A DNA stretch of 64,000 nucleotides from Nocardia higoensis (GCF_015477835.1 NZ_JADLQN010000001.1:2232001-2296000); one strand, 5' to 3'. Positions 46,301 through 55,214 are shown, counted from the stretch's first letter. Notes: a model not told the origin generated them from the sequence alone. Made by a program: numbers and translations.

Positions 46301-46990
46301 GTGGTGCAACCACTGGCGAGCGAGTTCTCGGCGTACGGAGTGTCGCACTGGGTTGTGCTGGCGGTATTCGCGGTGGGAGCGGTCGCGGTCGTCGTGATCG
46401 GTCGGCGGGAGCGCACCGGGGACGGCCGCAGCCACTTCGGCCCGGTGCTCGGCTGGGTGACGCTCGGGCTGTATCTGGTGATCTTTCTGGCCGCGATGTT
46501 CCCGCCGGCGATCGGTCGTTCGGTGCCGCTGCGGTTGACCGATCTGGCGACCCTCGTCGCCGGGTACGCGCTGGTGACGCGGCGACGGTGGGCGTACACG
46601 CTGACCTACTACTGGTGTCTCACCCTGAGCACACAGGCGCTCATATCGCCGGCGTTGGAGGCCGACGATTTCCCGGGACGCGAGTTCCTGGCGTTCTGGG
46701 CGATCCACCTGCTCGTCGTCTGGGCGGCGATCTACCTGACCTGGGGTGTGGGTATGCGGCCGGATTGGGGCAGCTACCGGCTTGCGGTGACTGCGACAGT
46801 GGTGTGGGTCGCGGTGACCTTCGTCTTCAATTCGGTGGCCGGCACCAACTACGGGTTCGTCAACGGGAAACCCACGACACCGTCGCTGCTCGACGTTCTG
46901 GGGCCGTGGCCGTGGTACCTGGGCACGGTGGCTGCGCTGCTGCTCGCAGTGTGGGCGTTGATGACCTGGCCTTGGGTCCGGGGCAGCTGA
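46301..46990 (+). CDS. TIGR02206 family integral membrane protein
   Basis: A membrane protein of about 229 residues with seven predicted helices. It matches the TIGR02206/YwaF family in its opening (FSAYGVSHWVVLAVFAVGAV), in ALISPALEADDFPGREFLAF at mid-length and in TNYGFVNGKPTTPSLLDVLG near the end. The family function is unknown. GTG 46301 or 46304 are both possible starts, as the ribosome site is weak. It is convergent with an acyl-CoA dehydrogenase gene. Confidence 0.85.
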   Translation: MVQPLASEFSAYGVSHWVVLAVFAVGAVAVVVIGRRERTGDGRSHFGPVLGWVTLGLYLVIFLAAMFPPAIGRSVPLRLTDLATLVAGYALVTRRRWAYTLTYYWCLTLSTQALISPALEADDFPGREFLAFWAIHLLVVWAAIYLTWGVGMRPDWGSYRLAVTATVVWVAVTFVFNSVAGTNYGFVNGKPTTPSLLDVLGPWPWYLGTVAALLLAVWALMTWPWVRGS

Positions 46991-47023
46991 GGTCCAGGCG
47001 GCCGGGTACCGGTACGAGTACGG

Positions 47024-48286
47024 CTACACGCCCTTGACCACGGCGCGGTCCATGAAGCCGAACAGATACCCCGCGACCCGGCGCATCTGGATCTCCTCCG
47101 CACCCTCGGTGATCCGGTACCGGCGGTGGTGCCGGTAGATGTGCTCGAACGGCTTGTACCGGGAGTAGCCGAGCCCGCCGTGCACCTGCATGGCGCGGTC
47201 GGCGGCCTCGCAGACCAGCCGGTTGGCCCAGTAGTTGCACATCGACACCTGCTCGGACACAGAGAAATTGCCGTACCGATCCATCGACCAGGCGGTCTTG
47301 TGGACCAGGGCCCGCAGCATCTCGCACTGGGTGTGCAGTTCGACCAGCTGGAACTGGATCGCCTGGTTGGACGACAACGGCTTGCCGAAGGGCTTGCGCT
47401 CGTTGGCGTAGGCGACGGCCTGATCGATGCAGTACTGCGCCGCGCCGAGACTGGAGGCGGCCTGGCGGATGCGGTTCTCGTTGAAGAAGTGCTGGACGAC
47501 GCCCAGGCCGCGACCCTCCCCGCCGAAGATCGCCGAGTCGGGCACCCGCACGCTGTTCAGCGAGACGCGGGCGTGGTCGGTGGGCATGTTGAAGGTCCAC
47601 AGGTACTCCTCGACGTGGAAGCCGGGAGTGTCGGTGGGGACCAGGAAGGCGGTGATGCCGCGTCCGTCGCCCGCCTTACCGGAGGTGCGGGCGAAGATAA
47701 GGTCGGCGTCGGCGATGTGCACGCCGGTGTTCCAGGTCTTGATGCCGTTGATGACCCAGTCGTCGCCGTCGCGCACGGCGGTGGTCTCCATGTGGGTGGC
47801 ATCCGAGCCGTGTTCGGGCTCGGTGATGCCGAAGGCGAAGAACTTGGTGCCCTCGGCCAATCCGTCCACCCACTGCGCCTTCTGGGCCTCGGTGCCGTAT
47901 TCGAGCATCAGCAGCAGGCCGACATTGTTGGCGACGATGGCGTGCTCGTTCTGCAGGTCGCAGTGCAGGCCCAGGCCGCGGCGGGCGAGATGTTCGCGGA
48001 TGACCGCCATGCCGAGGTTGGTGCCGTCGCGGCCGCCGAATTCCTTGGGGAAGGCGTAGCGGTAGTGGCCCGCGGCGTCGGCGCGGCGGCGTGATTCGGC
48101 CAGCAGCGCTTCCCATTCCTCGGTGGGCAGGCCGCCGCGGTCCCAGTCGGTGCGGGCGTCCTCGCGACGGTGGTCGAAGAACTTGATGTTGTCGCCGGTC
48201 TGTTCGAGCGGGATGATCTCGGCCTCGATGAAGGCGTCGAGCTCCTTCAGGTAGGCGGCCAGTTCCTCGGGAAGTTCGAAGTCCAT
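47024..48286 (-). CDS. Acyl-CoA dehydrogenase
   Basis: A 420-residue FAD enzyme of the acyl-CoA dehydrogenase family. Features include the flavin/substrate stretch FGITEPEHGSDAT, GIKTWNTGVH, the arginine-bearing NERKPFGKPLSSNQAIQFQL, and the C-terminal YRITEGAEEIQMRRVAGYLF. It resembles the ACAD10/11-like branch paired with kinase-like proteins. It is the last gene of a three-gene operon with DUF6285 and a phosphotransferase. Its ribosome site (AGGAGA) overlaps the preceding stop. The exact acyl substrate is unknown. Confidence 0.94.
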   Translation of the reverse strand: MDFELPEELAAYLKELDAFIEAEIIPLEQTGDNIKFFDHRREDARTDWDRGGLPTEEWEALLAESRRRADAAGHYRYAFPKEFGGRDGTNLGMAVIREHLARRGLGLHCDLQNEHAIVANNVGLLLMLEYGTEAQKAQWVDGLAEGTKFFAFGITEPEHGSDATHMETTAVRDGDDWVINGIKTWNTGVHIADADLIFARTSGKAGDGRGITAFLVPTDTPGFHVEEYLWTFNMPTDHARVSLNSVRVPDSAIFGGEGRGLGVVQHFFNENRIRQAASSLGAAQYCIDQAVAYANERKPFGKPLSSNQAIQFQLVELHTQCEMLRALVHKTAWSMDRYGNFSVSEQVSMCNYWANRLVCEAADRAMQVHGGLGYSRYKPFEHIYRHHRRYRITEGAEEIQMRRVAGYLFGFMDRAVVKGV

Positions 48287-48293
48287 GTCTCTC

Positions 48294-49298
48294 CTAAGCT
48301 TTCGCGTCGGGCCGGATCTGCATCAGCAGGTCCCATTCGATTTCCGACACGCGGCGGCCGCTGGCGGCCATGACGATGTCGCGGACCGTACCGTCCAGAT
48401 GCGCGGCGGCCTGTCCGGCCAGCCCGACGCCCCAGGCGAGCGTGCCCATGACCTTCCACCAGCGGAAGCGGTCGAGGTCGAAACTCCCGCCCGCCTCCTC
48501 GTAGCCCCGCACGAAAGCGTCCCGGTCGGCGAAACCACCGAATTCCTTGTCGTCGTTGCGGAATCGCCACATCCGCAGCGCGGGCCAGGCCACATCGCGC
48601 ATCGGATCGCCGTCGCGCTGGGCGCCTTCCCAATCCAGGACGGCGGTCAGGCCCTCGGGGGCGACGATGATGTTGCCGTTGCGCAGGTCGGTGTGCAGCA
48701 GAGCGGTGCGGGCGGGCGCGGTGGGCAGCCTGCGTTCCAGCCAGCGCAACGCCATGGCGAACACCGGGCGATCGGCCAGCAGCGTGCGCACGCCCTTCTC
48801 GGCCTCGGCCAGTTGCTCGGCGGCCGGGTCGGCTCCCGCGGCGGGCAGCGCCTCCGGGGCGAGCGCCGGATCGACGGCGTGCAGCGCGCCCATCGCCGCA
48901 CCCCACTGCCGGGCGACGACATCGGCATTGCCCGAGGCCGCGATCAGGCGAAGGACCTTGCGCGGCACCGTCTCGCCGTCGATGCGCTCGGATACCAGGA
49001 ACGGCTCACCGATGCGGGTGGGATCGGCGCACACCGCCACCACCTCGGGCACCGGAACGCCGTTGGCGCGCGCCAGTTCCCGCACCGCGGCTTCGGCGTC
49101 GACGGTCATGATCTCCACCGCGGGCGGCACGATGGTCGCCACCAGCGGACGCGCCCCCTGCCCCTGGACTTCGGCGGTGAAGGCGACATTGCGCCGCCGC
49201 GCTCCCGCGGAGAGGAATTCCAGCCCGGTGACCCGCGTCGGGCTGCCGAAGGTCTCGCTCAGGAACTCGGCCAGTCCGGCGGACGGATCGCCGCTCAC
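48294..49298 (-). CDS. Phosphotransferase family protein (APH fold, ACAD-linked)
   Basis: A 334-residue aminoglycoside phosphotransferase-like kinase. The catalytic loop is LLHTDLRNGNI and the metal-binding loop is AVLDWEGAQRDGDPMRD. In actinobacteria this branch lies beside acyl-CoA dehydrogenases. In ACAD10/11 the two domains are fused and phosphorylate 4-hydroxyacyl-CoAs before dehydrogenation, so a similar role in hydroxy-fatty-acid breakdown is plausible here. It overlaps the upstream DUF6285 gene by 4 nt and lies 7 nt before the dehydrogenase. Confidence 0.92.
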   Translation of the reverse strand: MSGDPSAGLAEFLSETFGSPTRVTGLEFLSAGARRRNVAFTAEVQGQGARPLVATIVPPAVEIMTVDAEAAVRELARANGVPVPEVVAVCADPTRIGEPFLVSERIDGETVPRKVLRLIAASGNADVVARQWGAAMGALHAVDPALAPEALPAAGADPAAEQLAEAEKGVRTLLADRPVFAMALRWLERRLPTAPARTALLHTDLRNGNIIVAPEGLTAVLDWEGAQRDGDPMRDVAWPALRMWRFRNDDKEFGGFADRDAFVRGYEEAGGSFDLDRFRWWKVMGTLAWGVGLAGQAAAHLDGTVRDIVMAASGRRVSEIEWDLLMQIRPDAKA

Positions 49299-49591
49299 TC
49301 GCCCTCCCAGCCGTCGTAGCCGGGCTTGGCGATCGCGAGGTCGGCGCGCACCACGTCGGCGAGGGCACGCCAGAGGGCCTGTTCATCGCCCTCGGGCACG
49401 GCGGCCAGAAGTTCGGCTTCTCGCTTCGCCGCCTCCGGACCGAGTTCGACCTCGCGACCGAGGATGCGGGCCAGGTTGGCCCCCACCCGCGCGCGATGTT
49501 GCAGACCGGGCGGCAACGCGGGCAACAGCGTGTCCTCCAGCAGTTCGGCCAGCGATTCCAGCAGCTCGGCTGCCGTCGGTCGGTTCTGCAC
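49295..49591 (-). CDS. DUF6285 domain protein
   Basis: A 98-residue helical protein (RPTAAELLESLAELLEDTLL; HRARVGANLARILGREVELG). This small family normally sits directly ahead of an ACAD-linked phosphotransferase, as here. GTG at 49591 is chosen for the GAGGGAG upstream and because the conserved part begins immediately. Its stop overlaps the phosphotransferase start (ATGA). Function unknown, with a regulatory or subunit role suggested by coupling. Confidence 0.85.
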   Translation of the reverse strand: MQNRPTAAELLESLAELLEDTLLPALPPGLQHRARVGANLARILGREVELGPEAAKREAELLAAVPEGDEQALWRALADVVRADLAIAKPGYDGWEGE

Positions 49592-49695
49592 AGGCGACTC
49601 CCTCGTCGGACAGCCCGGTGATAAATGGGACCCGATCAATTTGGCCGATCGGTTGGCCCGGCGTCAATAGCCCGGCCGAGCCGGTCGGACAGCGG

Positions 49696-50586
49696 CTACT
49701 TTCCGCGCACTCGTTTGATACCGGCGTAGGCGCGCGGGGCGTACTTCAGGCGGTCCGGCAGCAGCGGCCAGGTGTAGCGGATGGCATTGCAGAAGACGGT
49801 GAACGCCGCCTGGTCGACGCGCCCCCACGGCCGCATGCCGAGGATCTCGCGCGCCCGCTCCGGCATCAGGCCGTTGGCCAGCCACAGGTTGAACGCCATC
49901 ACCGGCCGCCAGATCACCGACCACACCGGCTCGGGAATGCCCGGCATCGTCGGAATCTTCTGCCGGTCCAGGCGCAGCGCGAAATCGGTGGTGGCGTTGC
50001 GTTCCAGCACCTCGTCGATGGTGCGGTCCCAATACTGCTTGAAATCCGCGTAATTCGAGACGAGCACCCGGTCCGACAGCCCGTACATCCGCCACCAGGT
50101 GATGCCTTCGGCGATCAACTGCTCCTTCTCGGCGTCGGTCAGCGGAGTGCCGAAGTACTCGTTGATGGCGATATTGAGTTCGACGAAGGTGGCGTGGGTC
50201 CACCAGTACACATCCGGGTTGAGCGCGTGGTAGCGCTCGCCGCGCGAATCGGTGCCCTTGAGCGGCTTGTGATAGTCGCGCACCCGCGCGGCCTGCTCCT
50301 CGTTGTCGGCGTCGTAGATCATGCCCTGGATCTGCGGCACCGAGCGGACCAGGCGGTCCCACGGGTTGTCGAAGAAGTTCGAATGATCCTGCAGCGCCGC
50401 GCCGACCGTCGGGTGCATGTTCTGCATGATGCCGGTCCGGCCCAGGAACAGCATGTTGCGCCAGTCGCCCGCGTACTTCCAGACCAGCGAGCCGGGGCCG
50501 ATCGGAGCGCCGATCAGCGCGGACTCCTCCACGGCGGCAGTCGCGACGGCCGAGCCGTTCGTAGCACCCACCCACCCACCCACCAC
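49696..50586 (-). CDS. DUF2236 oxygenase MpaB/rubber oxygenase-like protein
   Basis: A 296-residue protein of the MpaB/latex-clearing protein family (PF09995), whose members can bind a b-type haem. Family landmarks are LVWKYAGDWRNML, NPDVYWWTHATFVELNIA and ITWWRMYGLSDRVLVSNY. GAGGAGG (50598-50604) is the ribosome site. The exact start lies among several GTG codons in a GGTG-rich run. An IS200/IS605-type element ends right in front of this ribosome site, so the natural promoter has been moved about 1.3 kb away. A TetR gene on the far side of the element is the likely former neighbour. Confidence 0.85.
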   Translation of the reverse strand: MVGGWVGATNGSAVATAAVEESALIGAPIGPGSLVWKYAGDWRNMLFLGRTGIMQNMHPTVGAALQDHSNFFDNPWDRLVRSVPQIQGMIYDADNEEQAARVRDYHKPLKGTDSRGERYHALNPDVYWWTHATFVELNIAINEYFGTPLTDAEKEQLIAEGITWWRMYGLSDRVLVSNYADFKQYWDRTIDEVLERNATTDFALRLDRQKIPTMPGIPEPVWSVIWRPVMAFNLWLANGLMPERAREILGMRPWGRVDQAAFTVFCNAIRYTWPLLPDRLKYAPRAYAGIKRVRGK

Positions 50587-50604
50587 CCACGATGGGACCT
50601 CCTC

Positions 50605-50688
50605 TTGACTTCCTCCCGGCCCGAAGGGCGGGGATTCCCTACCTCACGGCAGAGGGTTCCTGTTTCATCGATGGTTGCCTTCCCGCAA
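50605..50688 (-). ncRNA. Probable omega RNA (reRNA) 3' region of the TnpB element
   Basis: TnpB nucleases use an RNA made from the end of tnpB and the right end, with the guide taken from flanking DNA. Here the scaffold would end at 50605. The guide would start at 50604 and run leftward through GAGGAGGTCCCATCGTGG, the ribosome-binding region of the DUF2236 gene. The RNA itself is inferred. Confidence 0.5.
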
Positions 50689-51828
50689 TCAACTGCGGGA
50701 CGGTCTCACACCATCTCCGCAGGCGAGCACGGCCAGCCCAGCCGCGCGTATGTTCAGGGCCGCGTTCACATCCCGATCGTGCACCGCGCCACACGGGCAG
50801 GTCCATTCCCGGATGTGCAGCGGCAGCTTGTCCGCGATCCGCCCACAGTCCGAGCAGGTCTTGGACGACGGATAGAAGCGGTCGACCGCGACCACAGTGC
50901 GGCCACACCAGTCGGCCTTGTACTCCAGCATCGACCGGAACTCCGACCAGCTCGCATCCGAAATCGCCCGCGCCAGACAACGATTCCGCACCATGTTCCG
51001 CACACTCAAATCCTCGATGGCGATCACTTGGTTTTCGCGCACCAGTCGAGTCGAGAGCTTGTGCAGATGGTCGCGGCGGCGATCGGCGATCCGCGCATGA
51101 ATACGAGCAACCTTCAACCGGGCCTTCGCCCGGTTCGCCGAACCCTTCTCCTTCTTCGACAGCACCCGCGCAGCCTTCGCCAGACGGGCACGGTCGCGCT
51201 TCTCGTGCCGAGGGTTCGACACCTTCTCCCCAGTGGAGAACGTGTACAGAGATGTGATCCCCGCATCCACACCCACTGTCGCATCCGCGGGCGGGTGTTC
51301 GGTGACGACCTCTTCGACCAGGACCGAGATGTGGTAGCGGCCCGCAGCATCCTTCGACACCGTGACCTGCGAGGGCACCGCCCCCTCGGGCAGGGGACGC
51401 GACCAACGAATATCCAGCGGTTGCGACTGCTTGGCGAGCTTGATCTTGCCGTCGCGGTAGGTGAAGCAGTTCGAGAAGTAGGTGGCAGAATCCTTCGTCT
51501 TGCCCTTCTTCTTGAAAGCCGGGTATCCGGTCTGCTTGCGCCAGAACTTGTCGAACGCGCCCTGCAAATTCCGCAGCGCCGCCTGCAACGGCCCCTTCGA
51601 CGGCTCGGTGAGCCAGTCGGTTCCGGGGTCGCGCTTCCAGGCGGTGAGCATCCTGTCCGACTCGGCGTAGGAAATGCGCCGCTGCTCCTGCGTCCATGCG
51701 CGGGAGCGTTCCGCGAGGGCCCGGTTGTACACATAGCGGACGCAACCGAACGTGCGGGCAAGCTGTTCGGCCTGCTCGCACGTCGGATAGAAACGGTACT
51801 TGTACGCCCGCCTCACCGCTCGCGCCAT
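50689..51828 (-). CDS. tnpB: RNA-guided endonuclease TnpB
   Basis: A 379-residue TnpB with an apparently intact RuvC active site: Asp in VGVDAGI, Glu in VIAIEDLSV and Asp in HDRDVNAALN. The Zn finger is complete (CSDCG, CPCG). The N-terminal helical domain starts AYKYRFYPTCEQAEQLARTF. Length and motifs are normal, so the nuclease may be active. It forms the only gene of its element and points toward the DUF2236 gene. Confidence 0.93.
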   Translation of the reverse strand: MARAVRRAYKYRFYPTCEQAEQLARTFGCVRYVYNRALAERSRAWTQEQRRISYAESDRMLTAWKRDPGTDWLTEPSKGPLQAALRNLQGAFDKFWRKQTGYPAFKKKGKTKDSATYFSNCFTYRDGKIKLAKQSQPLDIRWSRPLPEGAVPSQVTVSKDAAGRYHISVLVEEVVTEHPPADATVGVDAGITSLYTFSTGEKVSNPRHEKRDRARLAKAARVLSKKEKGSANRAKARLKVARIHARIADRRRDHLHKLSTRLVRENQVIAIEDLSVRNMVRNRCLARAISDASWSEFRSMLEYKADWCGRTVVAVDRFYPSSKTCSDCGRIADKLPLHIREWTCPCGAVHDRDVNAALNIRAAGLAVLACGDGVRPSRS

Positions 51829-51935
51829 TGTGACACACTAGCGTTGTTGCCCGTCAAAATCGAATGAATGTGCTAACCCCGCCCTGAAGGACAGGGCCTG
51901 CACACTACGTTTCCCCGGTCACACGAGTGAATTTA

Positions 51936-51962
51936 TGCGACAAAATATAGCGGATTGTCGCA
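51936..51962. promoter_or_regulatory. 27-bp palindrome upstream of the TetR gene
   Basis: TGCGACAA (51936-51943) and TTGTCGCA (51955-51962) are perfect 8-bp arms around an AT-rich 11-bp centre that contains a -10-like TATAGC. It is a likely operator for the adjacent TetR protein, located between the IS element and the regulator gene. Confidence 0.6.
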
Positions 51963-52040
51963 TCGTCTCGCCAGGCGAGCGGGCGCTCGTCTCGCCGGAG
52001 CGGCCCGCATACCACCCCGGCCCCGGTAAGGTTCAGCCGC

Positions 52041-52709
52041 GTGGCGTCACCGAACTCCCCGGACGAGAACCCCCCGGAATCCAGCGACTTCGCATTGCTG
52101 CTCGGCGCCGAGATCGACCGCGACGCCACCACCGCCCGCATCCTCGACGCCGCCCTGACCCTGTTCGCCGACATCGGCATCAGCCGCGTCAGCGCCGACG
52201 ACATCGCCCGGCAGGCAGGCGTCAACCGCGCCACCCTCTACCGGCGCGTGGGCGCCAAGGACGTGATCGTGCGCGCCGCTCTGCTGCGCGAAACCGCTCG
52301 CGTCCTCGAACAGATCGCGGCCCGCCTGCGCCATCTCGATCCGGCCGATCCCGAAGCCGCCGCCGAGCGCGTCACCCACGGTTTCGCCACCACCGTCACG
52401 CTGCTGCGCACCAATCCGATCCTGGTGAAACTGCTTGCCGTGGACCGCGATCAGACCCTCGCCGCGATCACCATCGGCGCGGGCGACATCCTCGCCCTGG
52501 CCACCGCCTTCGTCGCCGAGCAACTCTTCGCCACCACGGGCGCCGTCCGTGACCCGGAGACCGTCGCGGGCATGATCGTGCGCCTCGTGCACTCCCTGGT
52601 CCTCACCCCCGACGCGCCACCGCGGCTGCGTGACGAGCCGGAACTGCGCGCCTTCGCCGTGAACTATCTGACGCCGGTGCTGCTACCGGACAACCCGAAG
52701 CTCCGGTAA
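52041..52709 (+). CDS. TetR/AcrR family transcriptional regulator
   Basis: A 222-residue repressor. The DNA-binding domain is plain (ARILDAALTLFADIGISRVS, then IARQAGVNRATLYRRVGAK). The C-terminal ligand domain is not assignable. The start is GTG. A 27-bp palindrome lies 79 bp upstream. Without the inserted TnpB element it would be divergent from the DUF2236 gene, so it probably regulated that gene and itself. Confidence 0.92.
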   Translation: MASPNSPDENPPESSDFALLLGAEIDRDATTARILDAALTLFADIGISRVSADDIARQAGVNRATLYRRVGAKDVIVRAALLRETARVLEQIAARLRHLDPADPEAAAERVTHGFATTVTLLRTNPILVKLLAVDRDQTLAAITIGAGDILALATAFVAEQLFATTGAVRDPETVAGMIVRLVHSLVLTPDAPPRLRDEPELRAFAVNYLTPVLLPDNPKLR

Positions 52710-53243
52710 CCGGCGCACCCACGCGCCACGAAATCCGAAGTGAGCAAGTTTCAGATTTTGGGCAGGTGGATGCGCCGGTTTTCTCCGCGGCTCGGGCTCT
52801 ACAACCCGTGGATCAGCTGTTCAGCTCGCCGAATCGATCCGCATCCGCGGTCATCGTCGTTCTCATGGTCGTGCCTCATCTCTCCGGCCGCCTCGTCGCG
52901 GCCGGGATAATCACCCGGATCTTCCGGTCTTCCGGTTCCGGCGGACTGCCGTGAACAGCCGGATCGTATTCAATTCCACACCGGGACGACGGTTTTCGAG
53001 GGCGATCGCCGTGCCCCCGGTTTTCCCGGGCATGCCCGCCGCGACCGGGCAACCCGGCACCGGAAGGCGAACCTCGTGTCCGCAATCACCCGAGGAAATA
53101 CCAGCTCGCCGCCGTCCCGACGCGAGTACGGTGGGAGCCGAGGACACAACGAGAAGTACGCGCACCGACACCGCCAGGCCGTGTGGTCCGCGCTCGCGGA
53201 TCGCGCGCCGCCCTTTGTATTTCCGAGCCTTCCTGGAGGACGG
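52710..53243. other. Gene-free stretch between TetR and a 190-aa protein
   Basis: None of the reading frames in these 534 bases has a convincing start, ribosome site or family match. I see no strong hairpins or repeats. It is less GC-rich in places (around 52735-52760 and 52950-52990), which would suit a promoter for the rightward gene. Confidence 0.45.
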
Positions 53244-53816
53244 ATGTCCGATCCCGCCCCCGTACCACTTCACACCTACGGAACAGTTCCCGGACCCACC
53301 GGATTACCGCCGAACACCAAGGTCTGCGTGACCGAGGGCAGGCGACCGTCGATGTCGTTGTTCCTCGTTCCCGAACCACTGATACCCGGTGGACTGATCC
53401 TGCACGTGCTCGAACAGGACGACGTTCGCACCACCGGGGAAGCCCGGCCCGATCGCGAGCTGATCGACGCGGCCCAGGAAATCGTCACCCCGCCCTATCG
53501 AACAACCTTCAGTACCTACGATCCCAGCCCCTGCGACCCCGATCTGATCCGCACCGTCCTGCGCGACCATCTCATCACCGATCCCGCCCCCGCCGGCCTC
53601 GATCTCGGCGACCGCGCCGAGGTGCTGCGCCTGGCGACACTGCCCGAGCACCGGATCGGCATGCGGCGGATCGAGGACTTCCAGGCGTGGTCGGTCCGCC
53701 AGGCGATGCTCGCGGTCTACCGGCACTTCGACATCGACCAGCGCGCGCCGCTGATCTACCACGGTTTCGCCGACCCCGGCGAGGGCTGGTTCGCGCTGCG
53801 CGCCGCCGACGCCTGA
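53244..53816 (+). CDS. Protein of unknown function (190 aa)
   Basis: A soluble 190-residue protein without a recognised domain. The ATG at 53244 has GGAGGA a few bases upstream, and the in-frame upstream extension is not protein-like. The later half (RIGMRRIEDFQAWSVRQAML, IYHGFADPGEGWFALR) looks structured. It stands alone, with no evident operon. Confidence 0.7.
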   Translation: MSDPAPVPLHTYGTVPGPTGLPPNTKVCVTEGRRPSMSLFLVPEPLIPGGLILHVLEQDDVRTTGEARPDRELIDAAQEIVTPPYRTTFSTYDPSPCDPDLIRTVLRDHLITDPAPAGLDLGDRAEVLRLATLPEHRIGMRRIEDFQAWSVRQAMLAVYRHFDIDQRAPLIYHGFADPGEGWFALRAADA

Positions 53817-54005
53817 CTCCCACCGTGCTCCTCCGACCTGCGCGGTTCCCGATATTCGAGGGACCGCCGCAGGCGTTCGCCCGCCCGGCGGAGCGTTCGA
53901 GATCATCCGACGACTGCGACCCAAGGCGCCGCGCCATGGGACAGCGCGCCGGGGCTCACACATCGTGTGGGCGGCCTCTGTCGGCCGGAACGCGACGGCA
54001 CGCGG

Positions 54006-54371
54006 CTACTGGTGGCCGAAGTCCCGCTCGTAATCCTCACGATCGTGCTGAGCGCCATGGCGGGTCCGCGATACGAGGTTCGGATCGAGTCCGTGCTCGA
54101 GGAGGCGGAACCGGCGGTACACGTAGTCCAGCGCGACGGCGAAGTAGATCGTCGGCACGAGCAGAATCACGATCATCGCCGCAGGCACCCATGCGGGTCC
54201 CGGGAGGAGGAAGAACAACAGCAGCAATGGCACAGGAATCATGACGCGGAGCACGTAGCGGAGATTCGCGCCACGGCCCGTGAGGTCTTTGCGGACCCAG
54301 TCCTGCAAGTCCAAGGGCAGCGTCCCACCCAAGTTGTACCAGATACGCTGGCGCAGAGATGGGGTCTTCAT
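54006..54371 (-). CDS. DUF5313 family membrane protein
   Basis: A 121-residue protein with the DUF5313 pattern: a soluble opening (RQRIWYNLGGTLPLDLQDWV), two adjacent transmembrane helices (VMIPVPLLLLFFLLPG; AAMIVILLVPTIYFAVALDY), then a charged cytoplasmic tail (GLDPNLVSRTRHGAQHDRED). The ATG at 54371 matches the family start. Function unknown. It is divergent from a ZIP transporter across about 108 bp. Confidence 0.85.
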   Translation of the reverse strand: MKTPSLRQRIWYNLGGTLPLDLQDWVRKDLTGRGANLRYVLRVMIPVPLLLLFFLLPGPAWVPAAMIVILLVPTIYFAVALDYVYRRFRLLEHGLDPNLVSRTRHGAQHDREDYERDFGHQ

Positions 54372-54479
54372 AGGCCCGAGCCTACCGCGACAGCATGATT
54401 CGCGGCGGTCGCCGACCGGACTCCGGCGCGCCCCGAATTCGTTCACCACCCTCGACGACACGGCCGATAGGGTCTTGCC

Positions 54480-55214
54480 ATGTCGGTGCTGGGATGGATC
54501 GTGCTGTCAGGGCTGGCGATGAGCGCGCTCGCACTGGTAGGCAGCGTGTCCGTGCTCGTGCCCGAGTCGGTGTTCCAGAAGCTGGTGCTGCCACTGGTCG
54601 CGCTGGCGGCCGGGGCACTGCTCGGCGGCGCCCTGTTCCACATGCTGCCCGAATCCATCGCGGTGCTCGGTAACAACCTCGCCGTCTACACCTGGCTCGC
54701 CGCCGGATTGTTCGCGTTCCATGCGCTCGAACAGTTCCTGCATTGGCACCACTGCCACCGTCCGGTCGGGGAACACCGCCCCCTCGGTTACCTGATCCTC
54801 GCTGCCGACGGACTACACAACCTGATCGGCGGGGTGGCGGTCGGTAGCGCCTTCATCGTCGATATCCGGTTGGGGATGATCACCTGGTTGGTCGCGGCCG
54901 CCCACGAGATACCGCAGGAACTCGGCGACTTCGGAATCCTGGTCCACAGTGGGTGGAGTGCCCGCCACGCCCTGCTCTACAACGTGGCCTCGGCGCTGAC
55001 ATTCCCGCTCGGTGGCCTGCTCGCCTACGGCGTGTCCGGGCGGATCGATGTCGCGGTGCTCGTGCCGTTCGCCGCAGGAAACTTTGTCTACATCGCCGTG
55101 GCCGATCTGCTCCCGGAAATCACCACCTCCCCGATTCCACGGGAGAAGATCGTGCACACCGCCAGCTTCGGATTCGGGCTCGCCGCACTGTGGACCCTCG
55201 CGGTGCTGGTGTAA
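54480..55214 (+). CDS. ZIP family divalent metal transporter
   Basis: A 244-residue ZIP permease with about eight helices. The metal-site helices are clear: DGLHNLIGGVAVG (helix IV) and AAHEIPQELGDFGIL (helix V). A His-rich loop (HWHHCHRPVGEH) lies between helices III and IV. It imports Zn2+ or another divalent metal. It lies 7 kb upstream of nickel-enzyme genes, but nothing shows it moves Ni2+. Confidence 0.9.
   Translation: MSVLGWIVLSGLAMSALALVGSVSVLVPESVFQKLVLPLVALAAGALLGGALFHMLPESIAVLGNNLAVYTWLAAGLFAFHALEQFLHWHHCHRPVGEHRPLGYLILAADGLHNLIGGVAVGSAFIVDIRLGMITWLVAAAHEIPQELGDFGILVHSGWSARHALLYNVASALTFPLGGLLAYGVSGRIDVAVLVPFAAGNFVYIAVADLLPEITTSPIPREKIVHTASFGFGLAALWTLAVLV

Larger units (their letters stand above)
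50605..51902 (-). mobile_element. TnpB-only IS200/IS605-group (IS1341-like) element
   Basis: The right end is the GC-rich imperfect hairpin (minus strand GAATCCCCGCCCTTCGGGCC, then GGGAGGAAGTCAA) ending at about 50605. The left end contains a second hairpin (CCCTG-TCCTT-CAGGG, about 51882-51896). There are no inverted terminal repeats and no target duplication, as expected for this group. No TnpA is encoded, so it needs one in trans. The left boundary is approximate. Confidence 0.75.

Noticed and set aside
48547..51867. A 1106-residue plus-strand open frame
   Set aside because: It runs antisense through the phosphotransferase, DUF6285, DUF2236 and TnpB genes, all with clear family motifs.
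52766..52954. A 62-aa plus-strand frame
   Set aside because: There is no ribosome site or family resemblance, and the composition fits random reading through a gene-free stretch.
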